Assembly (NCBI GenBank): GCA_018401755.1
Contig: JAGYKJ010000003.1
Location: 144,599 to 203,722, forward strand
Origin: Litorivicinus sp.
Lineage (GTDB): Bacteria; Pseudomonadota; Gammaproteobacteria; Pseudomonadales; Litorivicinaceae
DNA length: 59,124 bases
Direction: 5' to 3'
Shown: positions 17,170 to 28,337 of the stretch, one piece after another
How positions within the stretch are numbered: position 1 is the first letter of the stretch
Layout of the letters: each line of letters opens with the position of its first letter
Position numbers and translations under genes: made by a program
The notes under the pieces: model-generated
The model's database searches: none
What the model was told of the DNA's origin: nothing
What the model saw: only the letters and a program-made list of their open reading frames with translations

Positions 17170-18531
17170 TTATTGATCCTTTAATCCATCGATTCGCGTT
17201 CGAATCTTGATGAGCAGTATGAGGCCTGGAATGACCATCAGGGTTGTCAGGATAAAAAATAGGACCCAACTGCCAGTGAGATCGACAAACCACCCACTGG
17301 CACCGGCAAGAGTGGTGCGACCTAGGTTTCCAAGTGAGGCAAGCAGTGCATACTGTGTTGCTGAAAAGGCTTGTCCTGACAGTGCGGTCAGGAAGCTCAC
17401 AAAGGCCACACTCGAAAAGGCTGTGGTGAAATTATCGACGATAATCGTTGCTGCAAACAGCCAGGTTTGTGGGCCAGCCACAGCGATCCAAGCAAACATC
17501 AAGTTACTGGCAGCCATGGCACTCCCGCCGAGAAGAAGCCCACGAACGACGCCCAGTCGCACATTGATCATGCTGCCAATCAGGGTGAAGCCGACTGTCG
17601 CAAACCATCCGAGCATCTTGGTGTAGTCAGCAATTTCCGCGTTGGTAAATCCCACCTCTTTATAAAATACAATCGACATGCGACCCAGAAATGCTTCGCC
17701 GATCTTAAACAAGAACACAAATAGCAAAATCAACAGTGCTGTTTGGGTGCCATTGCGTCTGAGAAACTCTGCAAAGGGCTCAACCACTGTGACAAGCAGC
17801 CAGGTCACTAGTCGAGAGGTGCGTTGCCATTGAAGGTGCGATCGATAGCGTGCTTCGGCATCAGCCTGCAGGCGATCTCGATCCGTGTGAGGTTCCCGAA
17901 CGATGAGGGTGGCTGCAATCAGTCCTACCAGCACCAGTGCCATCAGCCAATAGACATTCGCCCAACCAATGACATCCGCTTGCGAGAAAGCCAGATATCC
18001 AGGCAAGGAATATCCCGTCCACCAACCGATCACCGCCATGGCAGACGCTGCGGGAAGCTGCTGTTTTGGGCTCTGACTGAAATGATCAATCCGAAACGCA
18101 TCGATGGCAATGTCTTGGGTTGATGAGGCAATGGCGATACTGAGGGCGATCAGACTCGTGAGCCATAATCGTTGTGCTGGATCGACAGTGGCCGTTAAGC
18201 AGACCGCGCCCAGCATGATGAGTTGGGTCAGAAGAATCCAGCTTCTACGCTGACCAAAACGGGACAAACCAGGTAGTCGGACTCGGTCCACTAACGGTGC
18301 CCACAGAAAGTTGATGGCATAGACGGCAAAGATGGAGCCAAATAACCCGATGGCTGTGCGGGTCAACCCTGCATCTTTGAGCCACCCGCTCATGGCAGAC
18401 CCAATCAGGACCCACGGGAACCCACTGGCGCATCCCATGAGGAAAACCCATGCAATACGTCGATCCAGATAGGGGGCGAGGGTGTCTTTGAACACTGTGA
18501 AATCCGGCCAAAGTCTCATTGTGCAAGGCAT
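17170..18531 (-). CDS. ampG: AmpG-like muropeptide permease (MFS)
   Basis: A 453-residue major facilitator transporter with about 12-14 transmembrane helices. AmpG features include YLDRRIAWVFLMGCASGFPWVLIGSAMSGWL near the start, WAPLVDR, SSTQDIAIDAFRID, FKIGEAFLGRMSIVFYKEVGF and SGQAFSATQYALLASLGNLGR. AmpG imports anhydromuropeptides released from the wall, delivering them to AmpD, which is also in this window. An ATG four codons further in (18519) is an alternative start; neither has a clear ribosome binding site. It lies 21 bases downstream of the SDR gene and abuts the adenosyltransferase gene. Confidence 0.9.
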   Translation of the reverse strand: MPCTMRLWPDFTVFKDTLAPYLDRRIAWVFLMGCASGFPWVLIGSAMSGWLKDAGLTRTAIGLFGSIFAVYAINFLWAPLVDRVRLPGLSRFGQRRSWILLTQLIMLGAVCLTATVDPAQRLWLTSLIALSIAIASSTQDIAIDAFRIDHFSQSPKQQLPAASAMAVIGWWTGYSLPGYLAFSQADVIGWANVYWLMALVLVGLIAATLIVREPHTDRDRLQADAEARYRSHLQWQRTSRLVTWLLVTVVEPFAEFLRRNGTQTALLILLFVFLFKIGEAFLGRMSIVFYKEVGFTNAEIADYTKMLGWFATVGFTLIGSMINVRLGVVRGLLLGGSAMAASNLMFAWIAVAGPQTWLFAATIIVDNFTTAFSSVAFVSFLTALSGQAFSATQYALLASLGNLGRTTLAGASGWFVDLTGSWVLFFILTTLMVIPGLILLIKIRTRIDGLKDQ

Positions 18532-18552
18532 GGCCGGAAAAGCAAGCTCGGG

Positions 18553-19314
18553 TTAGATGCGGAGCCCGCCGTCAACTTCCATCACACGGCCGTTGATGTA
18601 GTCATTCTCCAGAATGAATTCCACAGTATGCGCGATCTCGTCTGGGGTCCCTAAACGCTTTGCCGGAATCCCTGATGCGATTTTATCCAAAGCCTCTGGC
18701 TTCATGGTCAAGACCATGTCTGTGCCGATGTAGCCAGGCGCAATCGCTGCACAGCGGATGTTCTGGCTCGCAAGCTCCTTGGCCCAGGTGACCGCCATTG
18801 CTGCAACGCCTGCTTTGGTGGCGGTGTAGTTGGTCTGACCCATATTACCGTGACGTGAGATGGAGGAGATATTGATGATGCAGCCCCCTTGACCCAACTT
18901 GATCATTTCCGTTGCCGCTGCCCGTGCGCACAAAAACACGCCAGTCAAATTGACATCAATGACTTGTTGCCAGTGTTCAAAGCTCATCCGCTTCTCGATG
19001 ACACCGTCTTTGACTTTGATGAACAGCGCATCACGGGTAATGCCTGCATTGTTGACGAGCCCATCGAGACGTCCCAGCCCTGAGACGATCATCTGAAAGG
19101 TTTCGTCGACCTGTTCTTCGTTTGCTACGTTGGCACGGAAACACTGCGCACTTCCGCCAGCTGCCTCGCAGAGGGCTTTGGTGTCGTTGAGGGTCTCGGT
19201 ATTCATATCGATCAGTGCCAGTTGTGCACCCTTTGCTGCAAGGCGCACCGCCATTGCCCGGCCGAGTCCCTGGCCACCACCTGTGATTGCGATCACCTTG
19301 TTTTGTAAGTCCAT
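18553..19314 (-). CDS. SDR family oxidoreductase (FabG-like 3-oxoacyl reductase)
   Basis: A classical short-chain dehydrogenase of about 253 residues. Visible are the cofactor loop TGGGQGLG, the NNAG motif (LVNNAGITRDALF), the catalytic Ser of INISSISR and the YxxxK pair in NYTATKAG, with a C-terminal EVDGGLRI. This fits FabG or PhaB-like ketoacyl/acetoacetyl reductases, but the exact substrate is uncertain; an extra segment (IKVKDGVIEKR) after NAGITRD is not in FabG. The frame extends upstream to 19437, but the family alignment begins at MDLQNKVIAITGG, and ATG 19326 is a near alternative. It heads an operon with ampG and the adenosyltransferase. Confidence 0.85.
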   Translation of the reverse strand: MDLQNKVIAITGGGQGLGRAMAVRLAAKGAQLALIDMNTETLNDTKALCEAAGGSAQCFRANVANEEQVDETFQMIVSGLGRLDGLVNNAGITRDALFIKVKDGVIEKRMSFEHWQQVIDVNLTGVFLCARAAATEMIKLGQGGCIINISSISRHGNMGQTNYTATKAGVAAMAVTWAKELASQNIRCAAIAPGYIGTDMVLTMKPEALDKIASGIPAKRLGTPDEIAHTVEFILENDYINGRVMEVDGGLRI

Positions 19315-19452
19315 GTGTCCATCCATTGTCTGGTTCGAATAAAAATGTTGCAACGCAATAGGGCTAGTGTAGGTGCAGTGCAAAAAAAAACCACCCAAAC
19401 TTTGGTGACAGTTTAAGGACGCGTTATCCTGTGGCACGAAATGGAGATTGGT

Positions 19453-19841
19453 ATGCCTTTACTGTTGTTTATTGCTGTTCCGATCGTCGAAATGTGGATT
19501 CTCATCCAGGTGGGTGGTGAGATTGGTGCATTACCCACTATCGGCTTGGTGGTTTTGACCGCCACGATTGGCCTTAGCTTATTGAAACGTCAGGGGTTAT
19601 CGACGCTGATGAGTGCGCGGGCAAAGATGGATCAAGGCCGGATCCCAGCCGGCGAATTGGTCAGTGGGGTGATGCTAGCCGTGGGGGTGCATTGCTTTTG
19701 ACCCCCGGATTTGTCACTGATGTTGTGGGCTTTCTGTTGTTGATTCCGGCGACACGGCGATGGGTATTGCGACAGATCATCGAACGTTATCGAGGCAAAA
19801 TAGTCATCGAAGGCGAGTATCAGCAAATAGATGATCGCTAA
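19453..19841 (+). pseudogene. fxsA: FxsA family membrane protein, frameshifted
   Basis: FxsA is a small inner-membrane protein of unknown mechanism whose overexpression in E. coli counters phage T7 exclusion by F. The first frame gives MPLLLFIAVPIVEMWILIQV and GLSLLKRQG, with GELVSGVMLAVG; the second gives LLTPGFVTDVVGFLLLIPATR and a charged tail to the stop at 19839-19841. Those two blocks are adjacent in normal FxsA. They are split at the five-G run 19683-19687; one more G restores VGGALLLTPGF and a 129-residue protein. GGAG lies seven bases before ATG 19453, although an upstream ATG (19441) is in frame. It is upstream of groESL, a common neighbourhood for fxsA. Confidence 0.82.
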
Positions 19842-19854
19842 GATCAATTTTCCC

Positions 19855-19882
19855 GTTGAAATCTGAAAACGTGACTCCATTG
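19855..19882 (+). promoter_or_regulatory. possible sigma-32 heat-shock promoter for groESL
   Basis: GTTGAAA (19855-19861) and CTCCATTG (19875-19882) are 13 bases apart and resemble the sigma-32 consensus CTTGAAA/CCCCATNT. The leader to groES would be about 140 bases. No CIRCE inverted repeat was found. Tentative. Confidence 0.4.
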
Positions 19883-20026
19883 TCAGCGGAGTCCTGGAGA
19901 CAGGTATGTCTCTGGCGGTTATGCCCCCCACAGGTGAGCTAAGGAAAGCGTTCCAACTCATTGGATTGGGTGGGTCGATGAGAGGTCATTGACCATCGGT
20001 TCATTTAAATGCGGAGAATAGTGAAA

Positions 20027-20320
20027 ATGAACATTCGTCCACTCCACGATCGCGTCGTCGTACGTCGCATGGAAGAGGAAACTAAGACAGCCGGCGGTAT
20101 CGTTTTACCGGGTAGTGCTGCTGAAAAGCCAAATCAGGGTGAAGTTGTTGCCGTCGGTGCTGGTAAGCCCCTCGACAACGGCGAGGTGCGTCCAGTGTCT
20201 GTCAAGGTCGGCGATCACGTCGTCTTTGGTCAGTACTCTGGCTCAAACACCATCAAAGTCAACGGCGAAGAGCTTCTGATTATTAACGAATCAGAACTGT
20301 TAGGCGTTATCGAGAAATAA
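20027..20320 (+). CDS. groES: co-chaperonin GroES
   Basis: A 97-residue co-chaperonin that caps the GroEL cage. It starts [18 protein letters not shown], contains [13 protein letters not shown] (the mobile loop that docks on GroEL) and ends with ELLGVIEK, all canonical. ATG 20027 is chosen over the in-frame ATG at 20009 because it gives the standard family N-terminus and has GGAG ten bases before it. It is followed 28 bases later by groEL. Confidence 0.97.
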   Translation: MNIRPLHDRVVVRRMEEETKTAGGIVLPGSAAEKPNQGEVVAVGAGKPLDNGEVRPVSVKVGDHVVFGQYSGSNTIKVNGEELLIINESELLGVIEK

Positions 20321-20330
20321 GCACCTCTGA

Positions 20331-22512
<2,182 letters not shown>

Positions 22513-22523
<11 letters not shown>

Positions 22524-23079
22524 CGTCGGCTCCTGGAACCACCGGGACTAAATCGTCACCGAGATCAATGGTTTCGACGATATTAGGAATCATCACGTAG
22601 CCACTTTCTGCAATTTCATGTTGCGCCCGCCCGACCGAAACGCGTCCTTTGACCTGAATGGGTTGATACAGATCGCGCAGGGGAACCGGAGCGCTGGAGG
22701 CATCGACAAAGATGGTTTGATTCAAAGGGGGTGGGGGAACGTGGACGCATTGGCCTGCTTCAGGAACCAGTAAAAAGGATTGGACCAATCCGTTGGCGGT
22801 CTCGAGTGGCACCATAAATCCGGCCAAATCCAGTGTCACACCTTCGATAGTCGCGTTGAGTTTGAGATTCGCTTCGTCCAACTTGGACTGAAAAGTCGGA
22901 TCAAACATCAGATCGAAGGTAAAGTTATCGGGGATAAAGTCGTAGGCTCCTTCGGGAATCAGTCGGTCCCAATTACTCCCCCAGCGTGCTAAATCAGCAT
23001 CGGTCGGGGTGATGGCCGCTTGCCCGATACTCGCGGTTGCCAGTATCACAATCGCGACAAGTGTGCGGATTGCAGTCAT
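22513..23079 (-). CDS. DUF3299 periplasmic protein of the zinc operon
   Basis: A secreted protein of about 188 residues: MTAIRTLVAIVILATASIGQA is a typical signal peptide. The mature part has a hydrophobic/aromatic patch around LAGFMVPLE, FLLVPEAGQCVHVPPPPLNQT and IQVKGRVSVG, typical of DUF3299. Such proteins accompany FtsX-like ABC transporters in zinc-regulated operons (zrg in Vibrio); molecular role unknown. The upstream frame to 23205 is rejected because the signal peptide begins at 23079 and this ATG overlaps the permease stop, as elsewhere in the operon. Confidence 0.82.
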
Positions 23080-24332
23080 GCGCGTCGCTCCGTCAGGCCA
23101 TATTGCAGAGTTGAACGATACAACAAGAACGCGGGGATCAGTGCACTCAATATCCCAGCGAAGATCACGCCGCCAAGTGTGAGCCAATCGTTCCCCGCCA
23201 TCCAACTTAATTCAGGCGAAATGCCAAGAGTGGTTTCTAGCCAAGGGCGTGCCCATAGGCTGGCTATCCCGACGATGACGGTTGCGCAGATTGAGGCTGC
23301 CAAGCCGATCAGGGCCGCTTCAGCTAATAGGAGACCGCCGAGATAGGTTGGTGAGGCGCCAACAGCCCGAAGAATACTCATCTCTCGGTGGCGAGACTCC
23401 AAGCTTGTCACGGTCATGGTCATCATCGAGATGACGGCAACACCCAAGATAATCCACGCTAATAGGTTAAACGCCCGATCGGCCGTTCCAAGCAATGACC
23501 ACAGTTGACCGAGTGCGACACCGGGTAATACGCCACTTAGCGCCTCCTCTGGATACTCGTTGATCGCGCGTTGTAATTGAAAGACTTGTAGTCGACTTTT
23601 AACCCCAACAAAGGCGGCGGTGACGTCTCGAGGACGAAGATCGCCAAGGCTTGGGTTAGCGGCAAGAATGCGATCAGTCCGAAATAGACGGGATCCAGAT
23701 TGCCAGCCAAGGTGGAGCAATGAGAATCCTTCAAGCCGGATGAAAACCGCTTGATCGGTCGGTGTTCCAGTGGGCTCAAGGATCCCTGTCACTTTAAATG
23801 CGTAATCGTCATGTACTGCACCCATTGGGCTGCTGCCATGTGACAGAAACAGTGAATCTCCAAGGGTATATCCCAATCGTCGTGCGACGGTGGCGCCGAG
23901 CACCACGTCATTGAGCGCATCGAGAGGTGTTCCTATTGCAAAGCGCAGTGGGGCTCCACCGGCCCCGCGAATATATTCAAAATAATGAGGATCCGTTGCA
24001 ACCACACGATAGCCTCGATGGCTGTCGCCTAAGGCAATGGGGACGATCCATTCGATATTTGGGTTCTTGGCGATTGCATCGATCGATTGACTGGTGACGT
24101 TATTGGTCGCATTCCCCAGGTGAAACACCGTATAGAGCAGCATTTGCAGATCGCCACTTCGCGGTCCAATGATTAAGTCCACACCGGATAGAGTCTGCTC
24201 GAAGCCACGCCGTGTTCCTTCCTGAATGCGATCGACGATCAAGATGAGCGACAACCCGAGTGTCAGGGAGACGATAATCAAGCTCACCGGCAGTGCGCGA
24301 AAGCGCAGAGAATTGAGCGCTAGACTGAACAT
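23076..24332 (-). CDS. ABC transporter permease, FtsX/MacB-like, zinc operon
   Basis: A 418-residue membrane protein with one N-terminal helix (LPVSLIIVSLTLGLSLILIV), a large periplasmic domain of about 230 residues and three C-terminal helices (from LLAWIILGVAVISMMTMTV), the FtsX/MacB permease layout. The cytoplasmic coupling segment ESRHREMSILRAVGASPTYL is conserved in the family. These permeases usually drive mechanical or periplasmic work rather than bulk uptake, so how this one supports zinc acquisition is open. Its ends overlap the ATPase gene before and the DUF3299 gene after. Confidence 0.87.
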   Translation of the reverse strand: MFSLALNSLRFRALPVSLIIVSLTLGLSLILIVDRIQEGTRRGFEQTLSGVDLIIGPRSGDLQMLLYTVFHLGNATNNVTSQSIDAIAKNPNIEWIVPIALGDSHRGYRVVATDPHYFEYIRGAGGAPLRFAIGTPLDALNDVVLGATVARRLGYTLGDSLFLSHGSSPMGAVHDDYAFKVTGILEPTGTPTDQAVFIRLEGFSLLHLGWQSGSRLFRTDRILAANPSLGDLRPRDVTAAFVGVKSRLQVFQLQRAINEYPEEALSGVLPGVALGQLWSLLGTADRAFNLLAWIILGVAVISMMTMTVTSLESRHREMSILRAVGASPTYLGGLLLAEAALIGLAASICATVIVGIASLWARPWLETTLGISPELSWMAGNDWLTLGGVIFAGILSALIPAFLLYRSTLQYGLTERRA

Positions 24333-24997
24333 CGACGCTCTCCTTGGGCCTGCAGTACGATCTGTCGATCAAAGGCCTTTGCAACCTGTGGATCATGGGT
24401 TACTACAAGAGCAGCTTGTCGGTCCCGGTCCATCGACGAAAAAAGAGCATCTAAAAAGCGTTGGCCGGAGACTGGATCTAAAGCGGAAGTCGGCTCGTCA
24501 GCAATGATTAACTCCGGACCACCCAGCAATGCTCTGGCTGCGGCGACCCGTTGTTGCTGGCCAGTACTGAGTTGGTTCACGGGTCTGGAGAGAAGCTCGA
24601 GGCCGAGTCCTAGGGCTTGAAAGAGCGCCTCAATGTCACGTGAGAGGTGCTTCACCCGCGCGCGTCGCGCTGCGGAGAAACGCACCCCTAAAGCGACGTT
24701 CGTCGCGGCATCCAAATAGGGGAGTAAATTGAGCGTTTGAAAGAGAAGCCCAATATGCGTTGCGCGGATGTGATCCAGTTCTCGGCTGCTCAATGCTGCA
24801 AAGACGTGATCAAGCATGATCACGCTGCCTGCTTGAATCGGGATGATTCCGGTCAGTAAATTCAGGAGTGTCGTTTTCCCAGATCCCGATGGACCGACGA
24901 GCGCAACACGCTCGCCGGCCTCCAAGGTGATATCGGGGAACGCCAGAATCTCCCCCGTTGACAACGTATGACTGAGTGACTGTGTTTGTAGAATCAA
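24320..24997 (-). CDS. ABC transporter ATP-binding protein, LolD/MacB-like, zinc operon
   Basis: A 225-residue ABC ATPase. The Walker A motif is GPSGSGKTTLLNLLTG, the signature is LSTGQQQRVAAARALL, and Walker B is LIIADEPTSALDP followed by the H-loop LVVTHD. The C-loop LSTGQ (with T in place of the second G) is common in the LolD/FtsE group that partners with FtsX-like permeases, matching the next gene. Start and stop overlap both neighbours by four to thirteen bases. Confidence 0.9.
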   Translation of the reverse strand: MILQTQSLSHTLSTGEILAFPDITLEAGERVALVGPSGSGKTTLLNLLTGIIPIQAGSVIMLDHVFAALSSRELDHIRATHIGLLFQTLNLLPYLDAATNVALGVRFSAARRARVKHLSRDIEALFQALGLGLELLSRPVNQLSTGQQQRVAAARALLGGPELIIADEPTSALDPVSGQRFLDALFSSMDRDRQAALVVTHDPQVAKAFDRQIVLQAQGERRCSV

Positions 24998-25686
24998 GGC
25001 AAGCGCACACCTGGGGTTGTTGCTGTGACCTCTAGCGTACCCTGTCCGTTGGGTGTTGCGTACTCGACTGTGATCGTCTGCATCCCAGGAAAACGGGTAA
25101 ATAATGTCGGCGTTAACATCTTAAGAGCGCCCATCTCTTTGCAAGACCATTGGTAGACTGCATGAAACTCGGAATGAGTGTCCTTTTCGGTTTCTTTTTG
25201 CTTGGTATCATGCCCATGCGATTTTCCGTGTTCATGCCCCTTTGCCTCTGTATGCTCGGCTTCATGCGCATGTGATTTTCCGTGTTCATGCCCCTTTGCC
25301 TCTGTGTGCTCGGCTTTATGCGCATGTGATTTTCCGTGTTCATGCCCCTTTGCCTCTGTATGCTCGGCTTCATGCTCTGGCCCGTGCACTGTGGTCTGTG
25401 TTCGCGCACACTGCGCAGTATTGGGGAGACCGAATAGCGTCTCGGGCGCGTTGAGTGCAGCCATGGCGTCGTCAATACGTTGGTGTTGCGCATCCGTTGT
25501 TGGGGCATGCTCAAAGCCAACAAGGTCCATTCCGGGTGCCTCGAATTCAAGCGCAAGCAAGGGTCCATCGATCGCAATGTTGAGCATGCTCGCGCCATGG
25601 ACGTGAGCATCGGCGGCACGTCGCTCAACTGCAAAGGTGGTTGGTGCGATGAGTGAGATTGAGATGAGGGTTGCGAGGTATCGCAT
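24994..25686 (-). CDS. zrgA: DUF2796 periplasmic zinc-binding protein (ZrgA-like) with His-rich repeats
   Basis: A 230-residue secreted protein: signal peptide MRYLATLISISLIAPTTFA, then HVHGASMLNIAIDGPLLALE, which marks DUF2796. The middle carries three 18-residue copies of EHTEAKGHEHGKSHxH (about residues 104-157), giving some twenty histidines for zinc capture, and the C-terminal half resumes with HAVYQWSCK and a beta-rich domain. In Vibrio, ZrgA is a zinc-regulated periplasmic protein of the zrgABCDE transporter. The gene is first of five (zrgA, ATPase, permease, DUF3299, zur). AGGAG is well placed before the ATG, with the operator immediately upstream. Confidence 0.87.
   Translation of the reverse strand: MRYLATLISISLIAPTTFAVERRAADAHVHGASMLNIAIDGPLLALEFEAPGMDLVGFEHAPTTDAQHQRIDDAMAALNAPETLFGLPNTAQCARTQTTVHGPEHEAEHTEAKGHEHGKSHAHKAEHTEAKGHEHGKSHAHEAEHTEAKGHEHGKSHGHDTKQKETEKDTHSEFHAVYQWSCKEMGALKMLTPTLFTRFPGMQTITVEYATPNGQGTLEVTATTPGVRLP
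25214..25375 (-). repeat. three 54-bp tandem repeats inside zrgA
   Basis: The same 54-base unit recurs with its ATTTTCC segment at 25221, 25275 and 25329, with very few base differences, encoding the 18-residue histidine-rich repeat. Near identity at the DNA level points to recent duplication and possible copy-number change by slippage. Confidence 0.9.
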
Positions 25687-25705
25687 GGATTAAGCTCCTA
25701 TGAAC

Positions 25706-25730
25706 GTTATTGCAATAATATTGCACTAAC
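25706..25730. promoter_or_regulatory. likely Zur operator in front of the zinc operon
   Basis: A 25-base palindrome: GTTA-N-TGCAATA-N-TATTGCA-N-TAAC. The inner 15 bases (25711-25725) are a perfect palindrome around one base. It is AT-rich with GTTA/TAAC ends like known Zur boxes and lies 20 bases upstream of the zrgA start, where binding would block transcription or initiation. Zur as the binder is inferred from its gene in this operon. Confidence 0.75.
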
Positions 25731-25745
25731 AAAATATGAATGCAA

Positions 25746-25779
25746 TAAAAAGCCCGCATCAGCTGAACTGATCCGGGCT
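25746..25779 (-). terminator. intrinsic terminator of sodB
   Basis: On the minus strand, AGCCCGGATCAG pairs with CTGATGCGGGCT and is followed by TTTTTATT, about 20 bases after the sodB stop. It separates sodB from the zinc operon, which begins just beyond on the same strand. Confidence 0.88.
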
Positions 25780-25799
25780 GGCTTTCATAGGAGTAGGCG

Positions 25800-26384
25800 T
25801 TAGGCGTTCGCGTATTGTTCCGCGACGTAGTCCCAATTGATTAATTCCCAAAAGGCTTTCAGATACGCTGGACGCGCATTGCGATAATCAATGTAGTAGG
25901 CATGCTCCCAAACATCGCACGTCAAAAGCGGTGTTTTCCCGTCAGTCATCGGGTTACCGGCGCCCGTTGTGCTTGCAAGGCCGAGTGTCCCGTCAGCCGT
26001 CTTCACTAGCCATCCCCAGCCGGATCCAAAGGTTGTGACGGATGTTTTGGTAAACTCTTCTTTGAAGTTTTCAAAGGATCCAAAGGCTTCGTTGATCGCC
26101 TCAGCAAGATCACCAGTCGGTTCACCGCCACCATTGGGTGACAGGCAATGCCAGTAAAAGGTGTGATTCCAAACCTGCGCCGCGTTGTTGAAGATCCCGC
26201 CAGACGAACTGGTGATAATGTCTTCTAAACTCTTCCCTTCATACTCTGTGCCGGGCACTAAATTATTGAGGTTATCCACGTAGGTTTTATGATGCTTGCC
26301 ATAATGAAACTCGAGAGTCTCTTCAGAAATGTGCGGTGCCAATGCATTCTTCGCATAAGGCAGAGAGGGCAGTTCGAACGCCAT
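25800..26384 (-). CDS. sodB: iron superoxide dismutase SodB
   Basis: A 194-residue cytosolic superoxide dismutase. The metal ligands are visible: His27 (LEFHYGKHH), the His in [12 protein letters not shown], and the Asp and His in [16 protein letters not shown]. The gateway motifs [18 protein letters not shown] and the length match the iron type (SodB) rather than the manganese type. GGAGG precedes the ATG. It has its own terminator, so it is monocistronic. Confidence 0.96.
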   Translation of the reverse strand: MAFELPSLPYAKNALAPHISEETLEFHYGKHHKTYVDNLNNLVPGTEYEGKSLEDIITSSSGGIFNNAAQVWNHTFYWHCLSPNGGGEPTGDLAEAINEAFGSFENFKEEFTKTSVTTFGSGWGWLVKTADGTLGLASTTGAGNPMTDGKTPLLTCDVWEHAYYIDYRNARPAYLKAFWELINWDYVAEQYANA

Positions 26385-26514
26385 AGTATCCTCCGATCGG
26401 GTCAGTCGTCTTTGCGTAGTTTGGGGCCCGGTTTGGAAAGATCAACGTTTTAATCGGAAGCTTGGCCATATGAATGAGTGATTAGGTACACTAAGGGAAC
26501 AGATTGGAAGACCT

Positions 26515-27567
26515 ATGACCCGCAAAGAACCCCGTTTATCCGATGACTACAATGTATCGATGGCGTCGGCGCCAGAGCAAACCGCGACCGCGCGCACCTC
26601 AACTCGACCGCGTACTGAGGCAGTTGCAAAAACGCGTACCCCATGGATTCTCTGGGTCTTTACCCTAGTCAGTTTGAGTATCTCGACCGGGATCGGTCTA
26701 TTTGCCTTGCAAGAGGGTGGACAGTATCAAGCTGAGCTTCGCTCTGCGCGCGAGCAAGCCAAGGCACTGTCTGAACAATTACGGCTGGTGACCGAGACTC
26801 AGAATATGGCCACCGGTGAGCTGGCATTGTCTGATCAGCAAACACGACAAGCTGTGATCGCAGCAGAAGGGCGAATCAAGCAGGAGTTTGGATTGCGTCT
26901 CAGTCAAGCCGATCGTGCGCTTGAGAAGCTCAACGCGGAACTGACCGCTGTCAAAGGTGCAGTCACCCAAACTGAGACCTCGATCAAACGGTTGCAAACA
27001 CGCAATGAGTCATTGCAAACAGCACTGAACGCAACGAATCAAGATGTCAGTGCGCTACGCGGTACACAGTCAGGTTTAGAGTCCCGCTTCGCATCAGAGA
27101 TTGGTGGATTGGCGGGCGCTCAAGAGCTATTGGCCCAAGCACAAACCGCATTGACTGACTCGATTGGCTTGATCCGAAATGAGCTGCTCACAGAGCAGGA
27201 TCGGATTACAGAGGTGATTGCCGCCCAGTCCCGTGTTGACACCCTGGAACGGCAATTGACTGAGGCGACCTTGAGTGACGCCCGACTCCAGCGGGAATTG
27301 CAACTGGTGCAACAGCAGCTCGAGGCGATCACGCGTTTGGAGCTCACAATCGATCGGTTGGATCAACGCGTCACTGCACTTGCTGAGCCCGATCCGGCAC
27401 TTCTCACGATCGATGTACTCACCGAGCAGGTCGATCGTTTGCTACAAGATCAGCGTGCTCAGCAGGCACTGCTGGAGTCAGTTGATGCGACCCGGAAGCA
27501 ACTGACGCAACGATTGATCGATATGGATCGTCAGGTACAAAGCCTTGGCCGCGGAGAAGGTGGATGA
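26515..27567 (+). CDS. membrane-anchored coiled-coil protein, unknown function
   Basis: A 350-residue protein not recognised as a named family. It has a short cytoplasmic N-terminus (about 45 residues, Thr/Arg rich), one transmembrane helix (ILWVFTLVSLSISTGIGLFAL), and then about 280 residues of almost continuous heptad-like helix rich in Gln, Leu, Glu and Thr, typical of a long coiled coil. It overlaps the ParA-like gene by four bases, so the pair is probably expressed together. It might anchor or space the ParA-like ATPase at the membrane; that is inference from neighbourhood only. Confidence 0.75.
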   Translation: MTRKEPRLSDDYNVSMASAPEQTATARTSTRPRTEAVAKTRTPWILWVFTLVSLSISTGIGLFALQEGGQYQAELRSAREQAKALSEQLRLVTETQNMATGELALSDQQTRQAVIAAEGRIKQEFGLRLSQADRALEKLNAELTAVKGAVTQTETSIKRLQTRNESLQTALNATNQDVSALRGTQSGLESRFASEIGGLAGAQELLAQAQTALTDSIGLIRNELLTEQDRITEVIAAQSRVDTLERQLTEATLSDARLQRELQLVQQQLEAITRLELTIDRLDQRVTALAEPDPALLTIDVLTEQVDRLLQDQRAQQALLESVDATRKQLTQRLIDMDRQVQSLGRGEGG

Positions 27568-28337
27568 TCCGTCGCGTCGTCTTTAATCAAAAAGGGGGCG
27601 TTGGGAAATCCAGTATTGCAGTGAACCTTGCGGCCGTGAGTGCTCAGCAGGGCTTGAAGACGTTACTGATTGATTTAGACGTGCAAGGCAACGCGTCGCA
27701 ATATGTCATGGGAGCGCACGCGGCCCGACCAGGGACGGAAGTGTTTTTCCAGAACCAACTTAATTTATATGCACGTGAACCCCTGGCGACGCTGATTCAT
27801 GAGACGCACTTTGCAGGACTGAGCATCATGCCGTCTGGTCCTGGACTCTTAGAACTCGAGCACAAGCTCGAAAGTCGATACAAGATGTATAAATTGCGTG
27901 AAGCACTCGACACGCTTTTGGGTCAGTTTGATCGGATCTATTTGGATACGCCGCCAGCCCTTAATTTTTTCTCTCGCTCTGCACTGATCGCTGCTGATGA
28001 CGTCTTGGTGCCCTTTGATTGTGATCGTTTCGCGGTCCATGCTCTGCATCAACTAACGATGAATTTTGATGAGATTCGGGCAGATCATAATCCGAGCCTT
28101 CGTCTCGCCGCAGTCATCCCGAATCAGGTGCCGGCACGTGCGAGTCTGCCAAGAACTTTGATCGCGTCGCTTGTGGCTGACGGCTATCCGGTGACAGAGA
28201 CCCTGTTACCACCGAGCGTGGTCATGCGTGAGTCACATGAATTGTCGAAGCCACTGGTATTTTCTCATCCAAACCATCGCTTGACCCATGCATTTCAAGC
28301 GCTTCATGCGGAATTAGAGCGAGGTATGCGTGGCTGA
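27564..28337 (+). CDS. ParA/MinD-family ATPase (orphan ParA)
   Basis: A 257-residue P-loop ATPase with the deviant Walker A motif KGGVGKSS (Lys10 and Lys15), DLDVQGNAS as the A'-region, and IYLDTPPALNFFSRSAL as Walker B. ParA proteins polymerise or form gradients to position cargo. No parB or parS site is nearby and the flanking genes are a coiled-coil membrane protein and yqcC, so it is likely an orphan ParA positioning something other than the chromosome (inference). It overlaps both neighbours. Confidence 0.88.
   Translation: MIRRVVFNQKGGVGKSSIAVNLAAVSAQQGLKTLLIDLDVQGNASQYVMGAHAARPGTEVFFQNQLNLYAREPLATLIHETHFAGLSIMPSGPGLLELEHKLESRYKMYKLREALDTLLGQFDRIYLDTPPALNFFSRSALIAADDVLVPFDCDRFAVHALHQLTMNFDEIRADHNPSLRLAAVIPNQVPARASLPRTLIASLVADGYPVTETLLPPSVVMRESHELSKPLVFSHPNHRLTHAFQALHAELERGMRG

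Noticed and set aside
18836-18847. TTGGTCTGACCC resembling the PdhR-type operator
   Set aside because: It is inside the SDR coding sequence, has a broken right arm and no promoter context.
25214-25375. Regular repeats suggesting a CRISPR-like array
   Set aside because: The units are contiguous, without spacers, and encode an in-frame histidine-rich repeat of ZrgA.
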